From contig OY759215.1 of the NCBI GenBank assembly GCA_963662175.1, positions 15,799,079 to 15,863,078 of the forward strand: DNA of 64,000 nt, written 5' to 3'. Of this stretch, positions 1 to 11,716 are shown in pieces. The stretch comes from Aradus depressus (taxonomy: Eukaryota; Arthropoda; Insecta; Hemiptera; Aradidae). The stretch's first letter is position 1; each line of letters begins with the position of its first letter. The position numbers and the translations under genes were made by a program. Under the pieces are notes generated by a model. It was given only the letters and a program-made list of their open reading frames with translations, was not told where the DNA came from and made no database searches.

Positions 1-134
1 CTTGTGGCACGCTTATCTGGGCCACCCTGTATAATATAGACTATTTAGTTTATATTATACAGTATTATCAAGAATATACAATATTTTTCTAGTATATACT
101 GTATATTGTAGTGAAAGTAGAGCCACCCTAAACA

Positions 135-575
135 AACCCTTAAAACCAAAACTCGCCCCCCGAAGTATATTCCAAAAATGCTATCTGTCTGTGCATACGA
201 TAACTCCCGATAGAATGAATGTATCTACACGAAATTTTATATGTGTTCAGGACGATACTTATGGATTTTCAGCCAAATCTGCCAAAGGGAAGAGGGGATT
301 AGGGGGAGGCTAGACACAAAAACTTTAATAACTACCGTTGTAACGAATGTATCGATATAAAATTTTATATTTGAATTCAAAAACCCCATAAGGACAACAC
401 TTATTATATTCCCGCGAAATCGACACTAAATTGAGTATGAGGATTTAAAAGCTACTATGTAAGTCAAATATTGAGTTTTAGTCCAAATGGTCGATTAGCT
501 TTAGAGGGAGTCGAAAACTTAATTGAATAATTCTTGCTGGGGACGTGCATAGCCGGTGATTCGCCGACGAATTTT
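135..575 (+). repeat. Family A dispersed element, copy 1
   Basis: Contains the diagnostic blocks CTGTCTGTG…CGATAACTCCCGATAG, GAATGTATC…GAC, a G/A-rich GGGATTAGGGGGAGGCT block, and the right end GGTGATTCGCCGACGA. The inner GAATGTATC module occurs at least twice within the copy. The same blocks recur at about 18 sites in the window, in both orientations. Confidence 0.7.
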
Positions 576-1500
576 TTATACTCTTACAGTGAGAAGAAGG
601 TAAGAGGACATGCTACAATAATACTAGAACAAGCCTAAAGTGGAAGAAGCTTCAAATCCAATTTTTTTCTGATGGCAGAAAATGAGATATTCTTTTCATC
701 TGCTTTATTTGTTCCACCTGGACATGATGATCTCATGATATACACAATACAACAAGCATCATAGGTAAACACATAAAGAACAAAACAGGTTATTTTAATA
801 CAAATAAACAGATGACCATATGAGTAAGCTCAATAGATAGACAATCAGTACAGTTCGAATATCAAGGTTACAAAATGGAACTTCATCTCCCGCCATTCCA
901 GCGCAACGATGAATAAATGAAATTACCAACTGACAAACATAAATCATTCATTTCCTAACTATATTTTTTATCCCTTATAATTATTTTTATCTACTTGAAG
1001 AGCTGGTAATGAATTGCGGTCCTCTCTCACGCCATTTAAACCATTTGTATGCATTTGATACCAATGATATTGTTGGCTGCATTCTGCAGCAATTACATTG
1101 ATTAAAAAAAAAAAATTAAATAATGGTTGGTATAAGAAAGTCCTAATTATGGCCACATTAGATCTATTTTTAATACTTTTTTAATAAAAAAAAAAATTAC
1201 CAATAATAAAACCATATTTCAAAAAAGTTCAATGCGTTACAATTTTTTTTAAAAAAATTTATATTCTTTGGAGCGCTATAAATTTGGTTGCATTGGTCCT
1301 GTCTGAAATCTGAGTTTTCAGTTTTCTCTACAAGTTTTATTTGAAGATAATTTTTATTATAAATATAAGTGGTATCTTGTAAAATGTACTTAGGCCCCGA
1401 ATAAAAGTAATTTTCGGCTGATTCGACAGGTAAAAATGGTCAAAATGTGTTCAGAAACATGAAATTCCGTTGAAAACTTGATCACGATTACAATAATACT
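576..1500. other. AT-rich intergenic or intronic sequence
   Basis: No gene seen. From 1200 to 1430 it holds a reverse copy of a dispersed repeat (family B) also found at 5935-6390 and 8090-8480. Confidence 0.5.
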
Positions 1501-1515
1501 TGTTATTACTAAAGG

Positions 1516-1740
1516 TATGAAAGAATTTGTGTGGAATACGCTGGCCTATGTGGATTTGATGAAGGGCGGTATTACGATGTTATGTACCCGGACATGGAGC
1601 AGTTGCCTGAATGCTTGGTGTGCAACCAGCCGATGACGGGGCTACCAGCTACCTGTACTGTCCAACGTTCCAGCCATCTATGGTATCTGAGGAATGCAAT
1701 ACAACCTCGTGACCGTTCAACCGGACTACCACCGCCTTAA
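1516..1740 (+). CDS. Unrecognised open segment, possible exon or relic
   Basis: A GC-richer island open on the + strand: after the in-frame stretch ending near 1531 it reads GFDEGRYYDVMYPDMEQLPE, CLVCNQPMTGLPATCTVQRS and ends in a stop at 1738. The acidic and tyrosine-rich opening looks coding, while the second half could also be read in another frame (GATSYLYCPTFQP), which suggests a frameshifted relic. No family is recognised and no clear splice donor was found. It lies upstream of the first Syt7 exon in the window and does not resemble the missing N-terminal part of Syt7. Confidence 0.25.
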   Translation, partial: YERICVEYAGLCGFDEGRYYDVMYPDMEQLPECLVCNQPMTGLPATCTVQRSSHLWYLRNAIQPRDRSTGLPPP

Positions 1741-2430
1741 CATTATATATTATGTTTTGCTCTCTCTCTAGAAAAAATAAGTAAAAAAAAACCTTTATTT
1801 ATTCGTTGAAGCCAAAAACTTTACGTATTACTCTCGAAACGAACTTGAACAGAATTATCTATTCACAAAAATCTATAAAGCATAGCATAAGTATTATCAC
1901 TATAGTTTTGCCAACTTCTAAATAAATGTATATTTCGAACATTGCACAAAAATTGTTCTTGTAAAAATCAAACATACAACACCTTCCACTACATTCCTTT
2001 ATACTACGCCACATTGCAGAAGCGCCATTTTACGTTTCCAAACTCATATTGCATTATGACGTTAACTAACGTAGAGAAAGAGGAACTCCATCATGACGCC
2101 TATTTACTTATTCGACAAATATCCACAGGCACTATCCCCACAAAGGTACCAGGACGCTTCAAGCGGGTATGGCAGAGGGACCTTCTCCAGCACTAGCCTC
2201 GACTCCTCTTTGGTCAACTTCCTAAACAGTACAGCCATGCACTTTACACTCCTCAACTCATCCCACTTGCTAATGACGAATATATGACGTTGTAAATATG
2301 TAAATAAATAAGTAAAAAGGAAGATTACTTTCGTTAACCGATAGTCGATAAACTTCTCGATAAACGCGGTAACAACTCTCATAACTATCGATTTTCATTC
2401 TGAAAGTATATATATAATCATTCTTCTTGA

Positions 2431-2776
2431 GGGCGCCGGTAGCTCAGTGGTATGCGTGCTTGACTTCTGAGCTCAAGGTCGTGGGTTCGTAGCCCGACCG
2501 AGGCCCTTAGTTTATTTTATCTGGGAGGTAAAATAAACTTAAGCACGCCGTCCTTCGGATGGGACGTTAAGCGATGGTCCCGAGCCTGTACGATGTCAGG
2601 TACTCGTTAAAGACCCCTACCCTAGATGAATAAAAATTTAGGGTAGGCAAAATTTAGGACTCCCACAGTAGAGTCGGGCTCATGTCCACCAGAGTGACGA
2701 AAGAGCGCTCTGGTAGTAGGCGATATGACCTCGTAGTTAAAGCCCGGGCATGAGTCATAAAACCTAAACCTAAACC
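2431..2776 (+). mobile_element. tRNA-derived SINE, full-length copy
   Basis: The head is tRNA-like: A box TAGCTCAGTGG at 2440-2450 and B box GGTTCGTAGCC at 2484-2494. The body contains three stem-loops, including 11-base arms AGTTTATTTTA and TAAAATAAACT at 2509-2539. The tail is (AACCTA)3. A 13-bp target duplication, TATAATCATTCTT, lies at 2413-2425 and 2777-2789. Pol III transcription and LINE-driven retroposition are established for this element class. Confidence 0.9.
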
Positions 2777-3247
2777 TATAATCATTCTTTTTTTTTTGTT
2801 TGAAAGTATCTTTGTTTAATTTTAAACCCTTTTATTTAGTCTTGTTTTGAAGTAGGTTGCACCCGGCGATTTAAAATTAGGACAAATGAAAAATGGTATT
2901 TGCTTCATGTCTTAAGTGAAGTCCTAAGATTTGAGGGGAAAAAAGGAATATCGTATTCAAATTTGGGTTCCACCTGACTATCTCCAGGAATATTTATTTA
3001 TCCAATCAATATTATTTTTGAGACAGTTTTCTATCCTTATTTGTGTAGTTTTAAAGGAGGGTGCCCCTTGCTATAAAGCAATATCACCCTGTCTAAAGTG
3101 GGGAGAGGAACTCAGGATGAAGGGGTTACTGAAGGGCTGGGACCGGCCATCGGCGGAACAATCTGCACCGATCGGGTCGTGCTCTGCCCATGTTACAGTC
3201 CCTGTTTATGTATCCACCAGGAGCCGACGAATCGACTGAACACTGGG

Positions 3248-3355
3248 TATTTGATTTGGGCTGCGATTTATCGTCCTTTTACTAAAAATTATATCTCTTC
3301 TATTAATGAATTTATTGACACAAAATTCAGTCACCATGACCTGATGATATTAGGG
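3248..3355 (+). pseudogene. Non-LTR retrotransposon endonuclease fragment
   Basis: Open peptide with YLIWAAIYRPFTKNYISSIN followed by EFIDTKFSHHDLMILG. This resembles the AIYRPP…hhhhGDFN core of APE-type endonucleases in LINE ORF2. The catalytic GDFN end reads GTSH, so it is dead. GC-richer flanking DNA back to 3050 may be part of the same relic. Confidence 0.6.
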
Positions 3356-3364
3356 ACATCCCAC

Positions 3365-3590
3365 GTAGAGTCAAGGAGTAGCCGGTCGTCCAGGAAGTAT
3401 GCGTATGGGCCATTCGAGCATCGTGACCAACGTCGTTGCCATTTTTCCACTATCCAATTCTGGACGATGTCCTCGCAACACTTTAGTTTGGACTGTCCGT
3501 GCATCTCCTCCTCCAAGGCTAGACGTAAAAGCTCATCAATGCCTGCTCATAAAGGCATGTTGCATCTGCAGAAGTACAAATTTTAATTTT
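3365..3590 (-). pseudogene. LINE ORF2 C-terminal fragment
   Basis: On the - strand the frame reads LALEEEMHGQSKLKCCEDIV and then WIVEKWQRRWSRCSNGPYAY. The W…W..RW……Y pattern is typical of the region after RT in R1/Jockey-type LINEs. A close relative occurs at 37960-38150, also on the - strand. It abuts a + strand endonuclease fragment, so the two pieces are inverted relative to each other. Confidence 0.6.
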
Positions 3591-3969
3591 AAACCCAAAG
3601 CAGAAATACCTTTACAATTATGGCCACTAATTCGGAAGTTATGATAGTTTGTAGTTAGTTTTAGCCGATAATAGGTAAATCTCTTTTGTTTGCCTTCTAA
3701 CGTAATTAACTGGGAAGCTCATTAAATTTCCTAGGCAACCCTTGTCTAGCCAACATGATGGAACACCTCCTCTCAGCCTTTCAATCTTCCTCTTCAGGAA
3801 ACTTCCTTTCGTCCAATTTCTCCTGAAACATATTTTCGAGTTATTTGTGTTTGAGTTGTTTGTATTCAAGTATCATATATTCCTCTATATTGCACATCAT
3901 ATTCTAAAGGCTTAGAGGAAAAGAAATGCCGATTGGAGCCTTTGGTCCATTTGTCCAGTTTTCGAGCTG

Positions 3970-4245
3970 AAAGTTGAAAAAAAGTCGTCGGTGAATCACC
4001 GGATATGTACTTCCCCAAAACGAATTGATCAATTAACTTTTTGCTCCCCCCTCCCCCCCCCTCCCCAGAAACCTGTCGACCATTTGAGCTAATAATCAAT
4101 AGTTGACTTACATGGGGGCTTCTGAATCCAGGAAAAATAATTAGTCTTGTACTTATGGGGTTTTGAATATAAATATAAAATTTCATGTTGAAGTATTCAC
4201 ATCGGAGGGAAGGGGACTTAACAAACAAATCTAGTAACTGCCAAT
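3970..4245 (-). repeat. Family A dispersed element, copy 2 (reverse)
   Basis: Begins with the reversed right end GTCGTCGGTGAATCACCGG, then ACTTCCCCAAAACG. It continues through a C-rich block and the reversed inner module. Confidence 0.7.
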
Positions 4246-4249
4246 GTTA

Positions 4250-5150
4250 CGATTTTATTAATTTTTATATTATATTGTGATGTACAAAAAAAAATACACA
4301 CATTAAAATTATCTAATTATTAATATTAAAAATTAATTATATTTATTTTTGTATTAAAAGAAAATTTCTTTTAAAACAAATGAGTAAGAAAAAAACACGG
4401 CCATCAGCTGTTTTTTAGTGTGTGTAGAGACGAGTGGAGGCCTGGGTTGAATGGAGATGGTCTGAGTATGTCGAGGGTGGTGTTTAGGCTTAAAATATAA
4501 TGAACTAAATAGGAGTGAATTGACGGTGAAATTGATCCGCAAAGAAGGTACTGTTGTTTGTTTATATGTACAGGACGTATGCCCAGAAATATATAACGTA
4601 AATTTTGAAAAATGGCCAAAATATAAAACAAAAAAGATTGAATTAGTGTTAAGAATTTAGTCTTTAAGATTTTACTCTTGATTTTTGTTTGTTTCAATGT
4701 TTAGTTTTTAATTTTAATAATGTAGATTTAAGAAAAGAAACCCAATATTTTTTCTCGTAAATTCTATTCTATTCCTTTTCCCTGTTGGCCCAGTAAGATA
4801 ATTTGAAAACCTTTGGATTAGATTTAATATTATTTAAAATTATTAAAAATGGCTTCTCTTTAGAAATCCAAATGAAAAGTTGATTAATTGAATTTTTTTT
4901 TTTTAATACGTGCACTTTCTTAAAAATTGCACGTCTTGAACTTTTGATATTTTTAGGGCCCTTTTCGAAAACTACTGTAGAAATCAAAATTTAATAAAAG
5001 ACCAGTTATAAAATTTCTACAGGAAATGTGGTAATTTATTGTTTATTACTTATTCTTTTTGTTTTAATTATTATATATATTTTTATTTATTTATCATTTA
5101 TTTAAGATTAACACTTAAACCTCTTTTTTACCACAATATTATTTTATAGA
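4250..5150. other. AT-rich sequence, no gene seen
   Basis: Very AT-rich with T and A runs. The short open frames on both strands are low-complexity and lack splice context. Confidence 0.5.
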
Positions 5151-5400
5151 AGGGAGGGAAAGAGCCAAGGGAGGGGGACTCTACTCAAAAATTGCTGATT
5201 TAATGAATATATAGCCACAAAATTTAGAATGAGGATTCAGAAGTGAATTTAAGTGAACTACTGATTATAGGCCCCAAATTGTCGATTGGTTCTGGAGGGA
5301 GAGTGAAAACTTAGTTGATTAATTCGTCTTGGAGATTTTGATGGAGAATATCCAAGATATTTTCAAGTAGGCTCTTTTTTTCGTTTCAAATGATAAGAAG
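5150..5400 (+). repeat. Family A dispersed element, partial copy 3
   Basis: Carries the G-rich block, an altered GAATATATAG module and the GTCGATTGGTT…GGAGGGAG block. The terminal hairpin is lost. Confidence 0.55.
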
Positions 5401-5774
5401 TAAAGAGGTGAACTACTCTGTAACGAACTTAAAATAGCTTTTAGCCTAGAAACACCTAATGAGTTGTTATTATTATTAATAACAAAGTTTAAAGAATAAA
5501 TTCATTAAAAATTAACGAAAAAACCAGATTACGGAAAAAAATCAAATATTATCTAGAAAGACAATTTAAAGAAGCACTGGAGAGTGCAGAGACGTGGTCA
5601 CTACCAAGGATTTTGCAAATGTCGATGCGACATAAATAAGAATAAAGATCTACAAAACGCTTCAACATTGCTTTGAGCAAACTTAACTACTATATTAATA
5701 TTGCATAAACGTTAGAAGGTTTTGTAGGTCAACTTTAGGTTTATCTTATTTTATAAGTCTGGTGTTTTGTTCTT

Positions 5775-5920
5775 AACTATGAGGTCATATCGCCTACTAC
5801 CAAAGTGCTCTGGTGGACATAGGCCCGACTCTATAGTGGCAGTTCTAAATGTTGCCTACCCAGTGTTAGTTAGTCTTTAACGTCTACTTGACAACGCATA
5901 GGCTCGGGTTCATTACATGT
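5775..5920 (-). repeat. tRNA-derived SINE, decayed 3' fragment
   Basis: Matches the SINE body in reverse (GAGGTCATATCGCCTACTAC, then GGTGGACATAGGCCCGACTC), with many changes. The tRNA head is missing. Confidence 0.75.
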
Positions 5921-5934
5921 GCTATCTTAGATCT

Positions 5935-6390
5935 CTGATTAGATTTTGGCCAGAATCGGTCGAAAATTGAGATTACTATACTTCTGGGCTTAAGTACATT
6001 TTATAAAAGATACCGCTTATAATTATGACCTGATCAAAAAACCTTTTTTGGAATAAAAGTCCAGGTCGTCCGGCTTCCGAAATACGTGCCAAAAACCTCT
6101 CTAAAATGTTTTGAAACCCTTTTTTTTTTTAGAAGTTTGCTTCATTTACGCGGGAACGGTTAGTCGTATCAAATAAGTGGTTCTTAACAATCATGTTCCT
6201 CATTAATTTTCCAATCGCTAATGCATCCTTAGATTTGATATAGAAACAATATGAACAAAATTTTAGCGCTCCAAACTTTATAGTTAATAAATTTCCGTAA
6301 GAAATTTTTCAAAGTAATGTTTAAATTGTGTAACGCATAGCAACAAATTTCAAAATATCTTTGTATTATGGGTTTTATTAGAGCTTGACT
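5935..6390 (+). repeat. Dispersed repeat family B
   Basis: Shares ordered blocks with 8090-8480, 19520-19720 and, reversed, 1200-1430. Examples are a TTTTGAAACCC block, and AATAAATTTCCGTA near the end. No coding capacity; class unknown. Confidence 0.45.
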
Positions 6391-6959
6391 TTGATAAAAC
6401 TTTCAATGGTGCAGAGCACATTTTATCCAGGCATTTTGAACGGGGGAGCGGGCTTAGGCTTATAATTAGCATTAGATCCTTAATCATTAATTAGATTTTC
6501 ATGAGATTTCCCATATAACATTCTTATAACTCTGTTCATACATATTCCCCTGGGGAATCTCAAAATTATAAATATGAATTGTTCATTTTTCTACTAGGAG
6601 TAACACAGAATGTATAAAATTATCGGGAAGCTCTTTATCTGATAGGGCTTTAAATACGGTGCAGATGAGATGTCGAAGTTCAGCTGTTATCCACATGGAT
6701 TCCAACTGAACCCCGAAAACTGCCGTTTTTGGAGCTGAAAGAAAAGAGAAAGAGACTTTTTTTGTCTACTTGGCATTTGTTATGTCTGTAGAAAGGATGC
6801 CATTAGAGTCCATCCGTCAGCTGTTTGAACTGTTGTTATATTGTTACAACTGCTCGCTTCCAAGCTATTCACAACGCACTCTAACTTTAGATACATTTTA
6901 GCTTATCTCAAAGCTTTATGATTCAATGGCCAGCTCCATTGAGACCTTTCTCATTCATT

Positions 6960-7245
6960 TTAGAATGTGTTGAAGTACTTAGAGACAGTATACGAAGTTA
7001 TGTATTCGAATACAGGAGTTTTTAACGAAATTTCATGTTTTTCGACTTCCTGATTCCAAAAATGAAAAAAAAAAAAAAAAATGTTTATCTGTATGCGAAC
7101 ACGATAACACCCACCCGATAGTACGAATCCCTGCTTTTCTTTGGTCGATTTGGCTAAATTAATACTGTGTCCTTGTGGGGTTCTGGATATACACATCAGG
7201 GGATGGCGATTGCATAACTTCCCCCATACTTTGTATAGCTGGTGT
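6960..7245. repeat. Family A pieces in mixed orientation
   Basis: Contains the left-end block (TTTCATG…TTTTCGACTTCCTGATTCC), the ACACGATAAC block, then a reversed middle (GGTTCTGGATATACACAT) and an end-like ACTTCCCCCATACTTTGTATAG. It reads as a rearranged copy. Confidence 0.5.
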
Positions 7246-7394
7246 AGTTAGTCTAAGTATTTCTATGAAGACCATAACGGTATTATGAATACTTCGTAAA
7301 AACCTCTAATGAAGGGCTATCATTTGCACCTATAAATCCTCCCTGTACTTGCATACTGGCAATATTTCTGACTAATGCTATGTTCTTATTTCAG

Positions 7395-7542
7395 GCTAAA
7401 GAGCTGCCGGCTAAAGACATGAGCGGTACCTCTGACCCCTATGTTCGGGTCACTCTCCTACCAGACAAGAAACATCGCCTTGAGACGAAAATCAAGAGAA
7501 GGACCCTCAACCCCCGGTGGAACGAGACGTTTTACTTCGAAG
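7395..7542 (+). CDS. Syt7: Synaptotagmin-7, C2A exon (first coding exon in window)
   Basis: This exon encodes 49 residues of the C2A domain of a synaptotagmin-7 orthologue. The peptide [17 protein letters not shown] supplies Ca2+-binding loop 1 with its two aspartates (AKD and SDP). LLPDKK, the basic strand KIKRR and LNPRWNETF follow. In the family, Syt7 is a high-affinity Ca2+ sensor on secretory vesicles, lysosomes and plasma membrane that drives slow and asynchronous exocytosis by binding acidic lipid and SNAREs. The acceptor TTTCAG|GCT and donor GAAG|GTAATT are canonical. The exon starts in phase 0 and leaves one base over. An ATG at 7380 lies in the acceptor tract and is not a start. I found no exon for the membrane anchor, linker or first C2A strands in 1-7394, so they probably lie upstream of the window. 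Codons are C/G-ending, unlike the AT-rich surroundings. Confidence 0.96.
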
Positions 7543-7610
7543 GTAATTCTTATATTTTATTTTATTTATAAAGATAGGTCTAATTTATAAATATATAGTT
7601 AATTTATAAA

Positions 7611-7963
7611 TAGGTTAGGTTAGGTTAGGTTTTATGACTCATGCCCGGGCTTTAACTACGAGGTCATATCGCCTACTACCAGAGCGCTCTTTCGTCATTC
7701 TGGTGGACATGAGCCCGACTCTACTGTGGGAGTCCTAAATTTTGCCTACCCTAAATTTTTATTCATCTAGGGTAGGGGTCTTTAACGAGTACCTGACATC
7801 GTACAGGCTCGGGACCATCGCTTAACGTCCCATCCGAAGGACGGCGTGCTTACGTTTATTTTACCTCCCAGATAAAATAAACTAAGGGCCTCGGTCGGGC
7901 TACGAACCCACGATCTTGAGCTCAGAAGTCAAGCACGCTTACCACTGAGCTACCGGCGCCCTC
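7611..7963 (-). mobile_element. tRNA-derived SINE, full-length, in Syt7 intron
   Basis: Starts with the reversed pentamer tail (TAGGTTAGGTTAGGTTAGG) 68 bases after a Syt7 donor and ends with the reversed head (GAGCTACCGGCGCCCTC). A and B boxes are present. It is close to the 2431 and 22089 copies. Confidence 0.9.
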
Positions 7964-8089
7964 AATAGTTGTCGTTAGAGAGTTCCGGCTTCATATATAA
8001 ATTTTCGTGTAATTAATATATAATTAATTTTAAATTAATTATAAAAAAAAAGTTGTTAACTATTTTGAGGCGTCGCTATTTTGTTTGGA

Positions 8090-8480
8090 CAGCTAGGAGA
8101 GATTTTGGATTAGATTTCCGAAATCAGACAAAAATGAAAACCACCTTCAGAGCCTTTCATTTCACAATATACCGCTTGAATTAATGATCTAATTAAAAAA
8201 TTTTTACATATAAATGTTGTAGATAATATTAAAAGGCATTTTTTTTATGAAATACAATTTTTTGAATATCGTGCGGTTTGGGAGATACATCTAAAAAACC
8301 ATCCTAAAATGTCGTTTTGAAACCCATTTCGCGAAAACTCTTAATCCTATGGAATAGTTGGTCCTTACTAAAAATGTTCCTTTAGAAATCCCCAATCGCA
8401 TAAATCTCCTCAATAAGATCAAAATGACCAAAGTTATAGAAAGAATGTACAATAAATTTCCGTAGGATAATTTTTAAATG
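8090..8480 (+). repeat. Dispersed repeat family B
   Basis: Blocks GGGAGATACATCTAAAAAACC, TTTTGAAACCC and AATAAATTTCCGTAGG match the 5935-6390 copy in order. Unknown class. Confidence 0.45.
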
Positions 8481-8944
8481 TAAGACACATATACCCACTC
8501 ACAGGCAATACTTCCTTATTCGAAAGAATAATTTCTAATAACTAAACATTGTTTCTTTCTCTTTGAAGGAAGTATAACTCATATCCAACTTCCCCACTTC
8601 TTGAAACCAATATATTCAATAAAAAAATATTTATATTAGAGGAAACCCTCTGTTGGGAAACGGAATTTTTTCTCATTGTTCAAAAAGGAAAAGAAAGCCA
8701 TTTATAAAAGTCATGTTACTTATATAAAAGTTTTAAATTTTATTTTCATTTTAGTTTTCTTGGCAGGTCCTCCATCAATATCCTATAGTCGTAATTACTT
8801 TTATTTAATATTTGTATTATTAACAATTTTTTTTTTTTTAGTTTTTTATTTATTTTACTGTTATTTTTTATTCCCCTGGCTGGACCTAGTGCAAAAGGTC
8901 TTTAGATGAGCAGTTATTCCGAGGTTGGTCTACTTTAGTCGTTT

Positions 8945-9335
8945 TTCCAAGTAGGGAGAGAGGGGGACATTTGTGCTAGGTACTATAAAATGGATACAGG
9001 TCGAAGTATCTTTACATATATGGAGGGAAAAAGCCATCTACTCACTCACTGACCTATATAACTGAAAATTTGCATATAAGTTTCTTTCATGTCATGGGAA
9101 AAATCAAAAAATCCCTGGGGATCAGAGGGGGCTCAACTCAACAATGCCAATAACTGCCGATGTAATAAATGTATATTTAAATTTAAAACCTCACAAGGAT
9201 CGCAACTATTAACTATTGTCCGCGAAATTGTTCGAAGGGAAGGGGGACGAGAGAAGAGGGGCTCGACTTAAATACTACAATAACTGCCGATGTAATGAAT
9301 ATATCGACACAATAAAATACACTCTTTAGTATATA
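8945..9335 (+). repeat. Family A dispersed element, copy
   Basis: Two consecutive modules ending AACTGCCGATGTAATGAAT (the second at about 9281), each preceded by a GGG/GA-rich block and GGCTCAACTCAAC-like sequence. Confidence 0.65.
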
Positions 9336-9469
9336 TTAAGTACTTTTATGCTGCTCTAATAATCCCTTATTACCAAAAATCGCGCCCCAAGTTTAGGGGA
9401 AGTTTTGTGATCGGTCAGGAGTATTATTTATTATATTTTCCAAAAACCTAATTCCAAAAAAGTAAAAAC

Positions 9470-10085
9470 AAAACGGTGTTGGTGCATCACCGGCAAAGTA
9501 CTTCCCTAGAAAGAAGTAATTAATTAACTTTTCGCTCCACCATCAAAACTAGTCGGCCGTTTTTTGCTGAAAATCAATAGTTGACTTATATCACAGTGGA
9601 TTCTGAATCCTCATATTAATTTTTGTATCGATAAATTCATTACATCGGCAGTTATTAGGGTTTTTTGTGTTGAGCTCCTTCCCCTGGACCCTCTTTTTTT
9701 CGACCGTTTTATATGCGCTCTCCTTACGAAGATTTAAATGTACATATGAAATTTCATGTCGATACATCCATTACAACGGCAGTTATTAAAGTTTTTGTGT
9801 TGAGCCTCCCCCTAATCCCCCCTTCCCATTGGCGATTAGTCCTTATGGGGTTCTGGATACTCATATAAAATTCCGTGTCGAAACATTCATTCTTCTGAGA
9901 GATATCGTGTTCAAAGACCCGCACACACATACACACACAGATAGAAAGATTGTTTTTTTTTTGTTTTTTTAATTTTTGGAATCAGGATGTCGGAAACTTG
10001 AAATGCCGGTGAAAACTCAACTTCGAGTTTTTGACCGTTTACATAAGTTTTCCTACACTTCGTATACCTGGGGAAGTAAAACTTA
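9470..10085 (-). repeat. Family A dispersed element, long reverse copy
   Basis: Runs from the reversed terminal hairpin (GGTGCATCACCGGCAAAGTA) through at least three reversed modules (CATTACATCGGCAGTTATTA and CATTACAACGGCAGTTATTA). It ends at the ACTT…GTATACCTGGGGAAGT end. Confidence 0.75.
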
Positions 10086-10930
10086 TGTCAACCAGCTTCT
10101 GGGTACGGTGTTAGCACTAACTATGTAATAGGTAGGCTCCAAAGGGTGAGAAGTCTCAAATAAAAAATTATATCGTAATCGGGAAATAAAAAATGATACA
10201 TATATTATTGGACCCTGAGAAATAATGTTTAGAACGAACATAAATATGTAACAACTAATAGCACAATTCAATGTATATACCCGCTGCGGTGCTGCACTAG
10301 TCAGGAACCGTGTTGGAACGCTCACGGAACCTCCAACACCACAGCGTCTATAGTTTGGCCTCAGTTCCCCCACAGGAACGCTGCGGTGCCGTTCTTTTAA
10401 TTATGGGTCTTCCGAATATTGGTATATTTTTTCTCCTTAACTAATTAAAACAGATAATAATTACTGAACCGATTTTGATATAGGATTAGGGTGAGGGGGT
10501 CTGAACTAAAATAAAAACGACAAATACAGGAGCGTAGATGAGACGTGTCATAGGACAGGGTGGAAAGTCATAAGGTGAAAGTCTGAGTTAAAGAAAAAAA
10601 ATACGAAAAACGGGGGGAATTGGAAGGAAGGTGGAGATGAGGGCAGGTGCTAGCGTTACCTTGACTGTGTAGGCGAAATGAAAGAAAGCTGTTTGGGAGA
10701 GGAGAGTGTCCAAATGAGTTGAGAGTCTTGGGATAGGTGCGAGGGTTGTCCCTGCTCTCAAAAGGAATACTAACCTAGTGGTACACTACTGCAATGGTTC
10801 CCAATTCAGGACAGCCGCCATCTTGCGCGCGCCAAAACCAGCCTTCTCCCTCTACTAATTCAGTACAATAATTTAGAAGTACTTGAGTTTATTAATAAAT
10901 TAGTTCATTTATTTATGTTTTTAAATAGAA
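10085..10930. other. Intron sequence without recognised genes
   Basis: Mixed composition. The segment 10260-10390 is GC-richer, but no protein family was recognised on either strand. A G/A-rich stretch lies at 10600-10760. Confidence 0.4.
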
Positions 10931-10933
10931 GTA

Positions 10934-11716
10934 CAGTAAACTCTCACTTATCCGGCGTTGCCGGGACCGACGTGACGCCGGATAACGGAAATCATAAATT
11001 AATGAGAAAAAATATATCAATTAAAGCATAAAAAAAAGTGTTTTTATGTGTATTTTAACACTTTATAACTTGATGTTTTTAAAAAAAAGACTGTTCACTA
11101 TCCTGCAGCGGCCGTACAAAACGTCCGTAAACAACGTAAACAAAAACGTCTCATGTGAGTAAAATAAAATTTTAAACATTCAATTTCACTAACGAAAAAA
11201 ACGATCCAACTATTCTTTTCACTATGAGAATCAAATGAAAACAGAAAAAGAGAACTGGTGTAAAGGAAAAATAAATAGGAGGAGAGGGTTTCTGTGAAAA
11301 AAAATTAAACTGACTTTACTAGTTAAGTGTTCATTTCCCGATAAGACGATATTGTTGTGCCACGGACGGGACGGTACCTTTGTTTTTCTATTCTAGGAAA
11401 CATTTTTTAAAAATGTTTGATTTTCAACTATGTATTTATTATAATTTATTTATAGGATATTAGTGAAGTAATAAAATATTGTATTAGTGTTCCCTCCATT
11501 ATAAATACAATGTACATGTATGTATGTACAATAAAAATACATAAAAGATTCGTGATTCACGGAATTATTATGTGCTCGTAAATACACGTGGCTCATATAA
11601 TTGATAATCTAATAATTGAATGTTAATTTTAGTTTAACAAATTTAATATTATTTTGCGAGCGCCGGATAAGGGAGAGCGCCGGTTAACAGAACACCGGAT
11701 AAGGGAGAGTCTACTG
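10934..11716. mobile_element. Pogo/Tigger-like non-autonomous DNA transposon
   Basis: Terminal inverted repeats CAGTAAACTCTCACTTATCC (left) and, read inward from the right, CAGTAGACTCTCCCTTATCC, followed on each side by GGCG/GGTG-like bases. A TA duplication flanks it at 10932-10933 and 11717-11718. A second inverted CGCCGGATAA block sits just inside the right end. There is no transposase frame, so it depends on a partner element. Confidence 0.85.

Noticed and set aside
1942..2196. LINE C-terminus on the + strand (GRFKRVWQRDLL resembles RRLKRQWPRDLL)
   Set aside because: Only about a dozen residues agree and the upstream peptide shows no RT similarity. Too weak to annotate.
2431..2505. tRNA gene at the SINE head (A and B boxes, cloverleaf-like)
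   Set aside because: The same head recurs at many sites with the same 270-bp body and AACCT tail, and with target duplications. It is a SINE promoter, not a tRNA gene.
7380..7571. Start codon ATG at 7380 as an alternative Syt7 start
   Set aside because: The ATG lies within the polypyrimidine tract of a canonical acceptor, and the downstream frame runs through a canonical donor. It is a spliced internal exon.
9901..9936. CA-rich stretch as a microsatellite
   Set aside because: Only a few interrupted units inside a family A copy.
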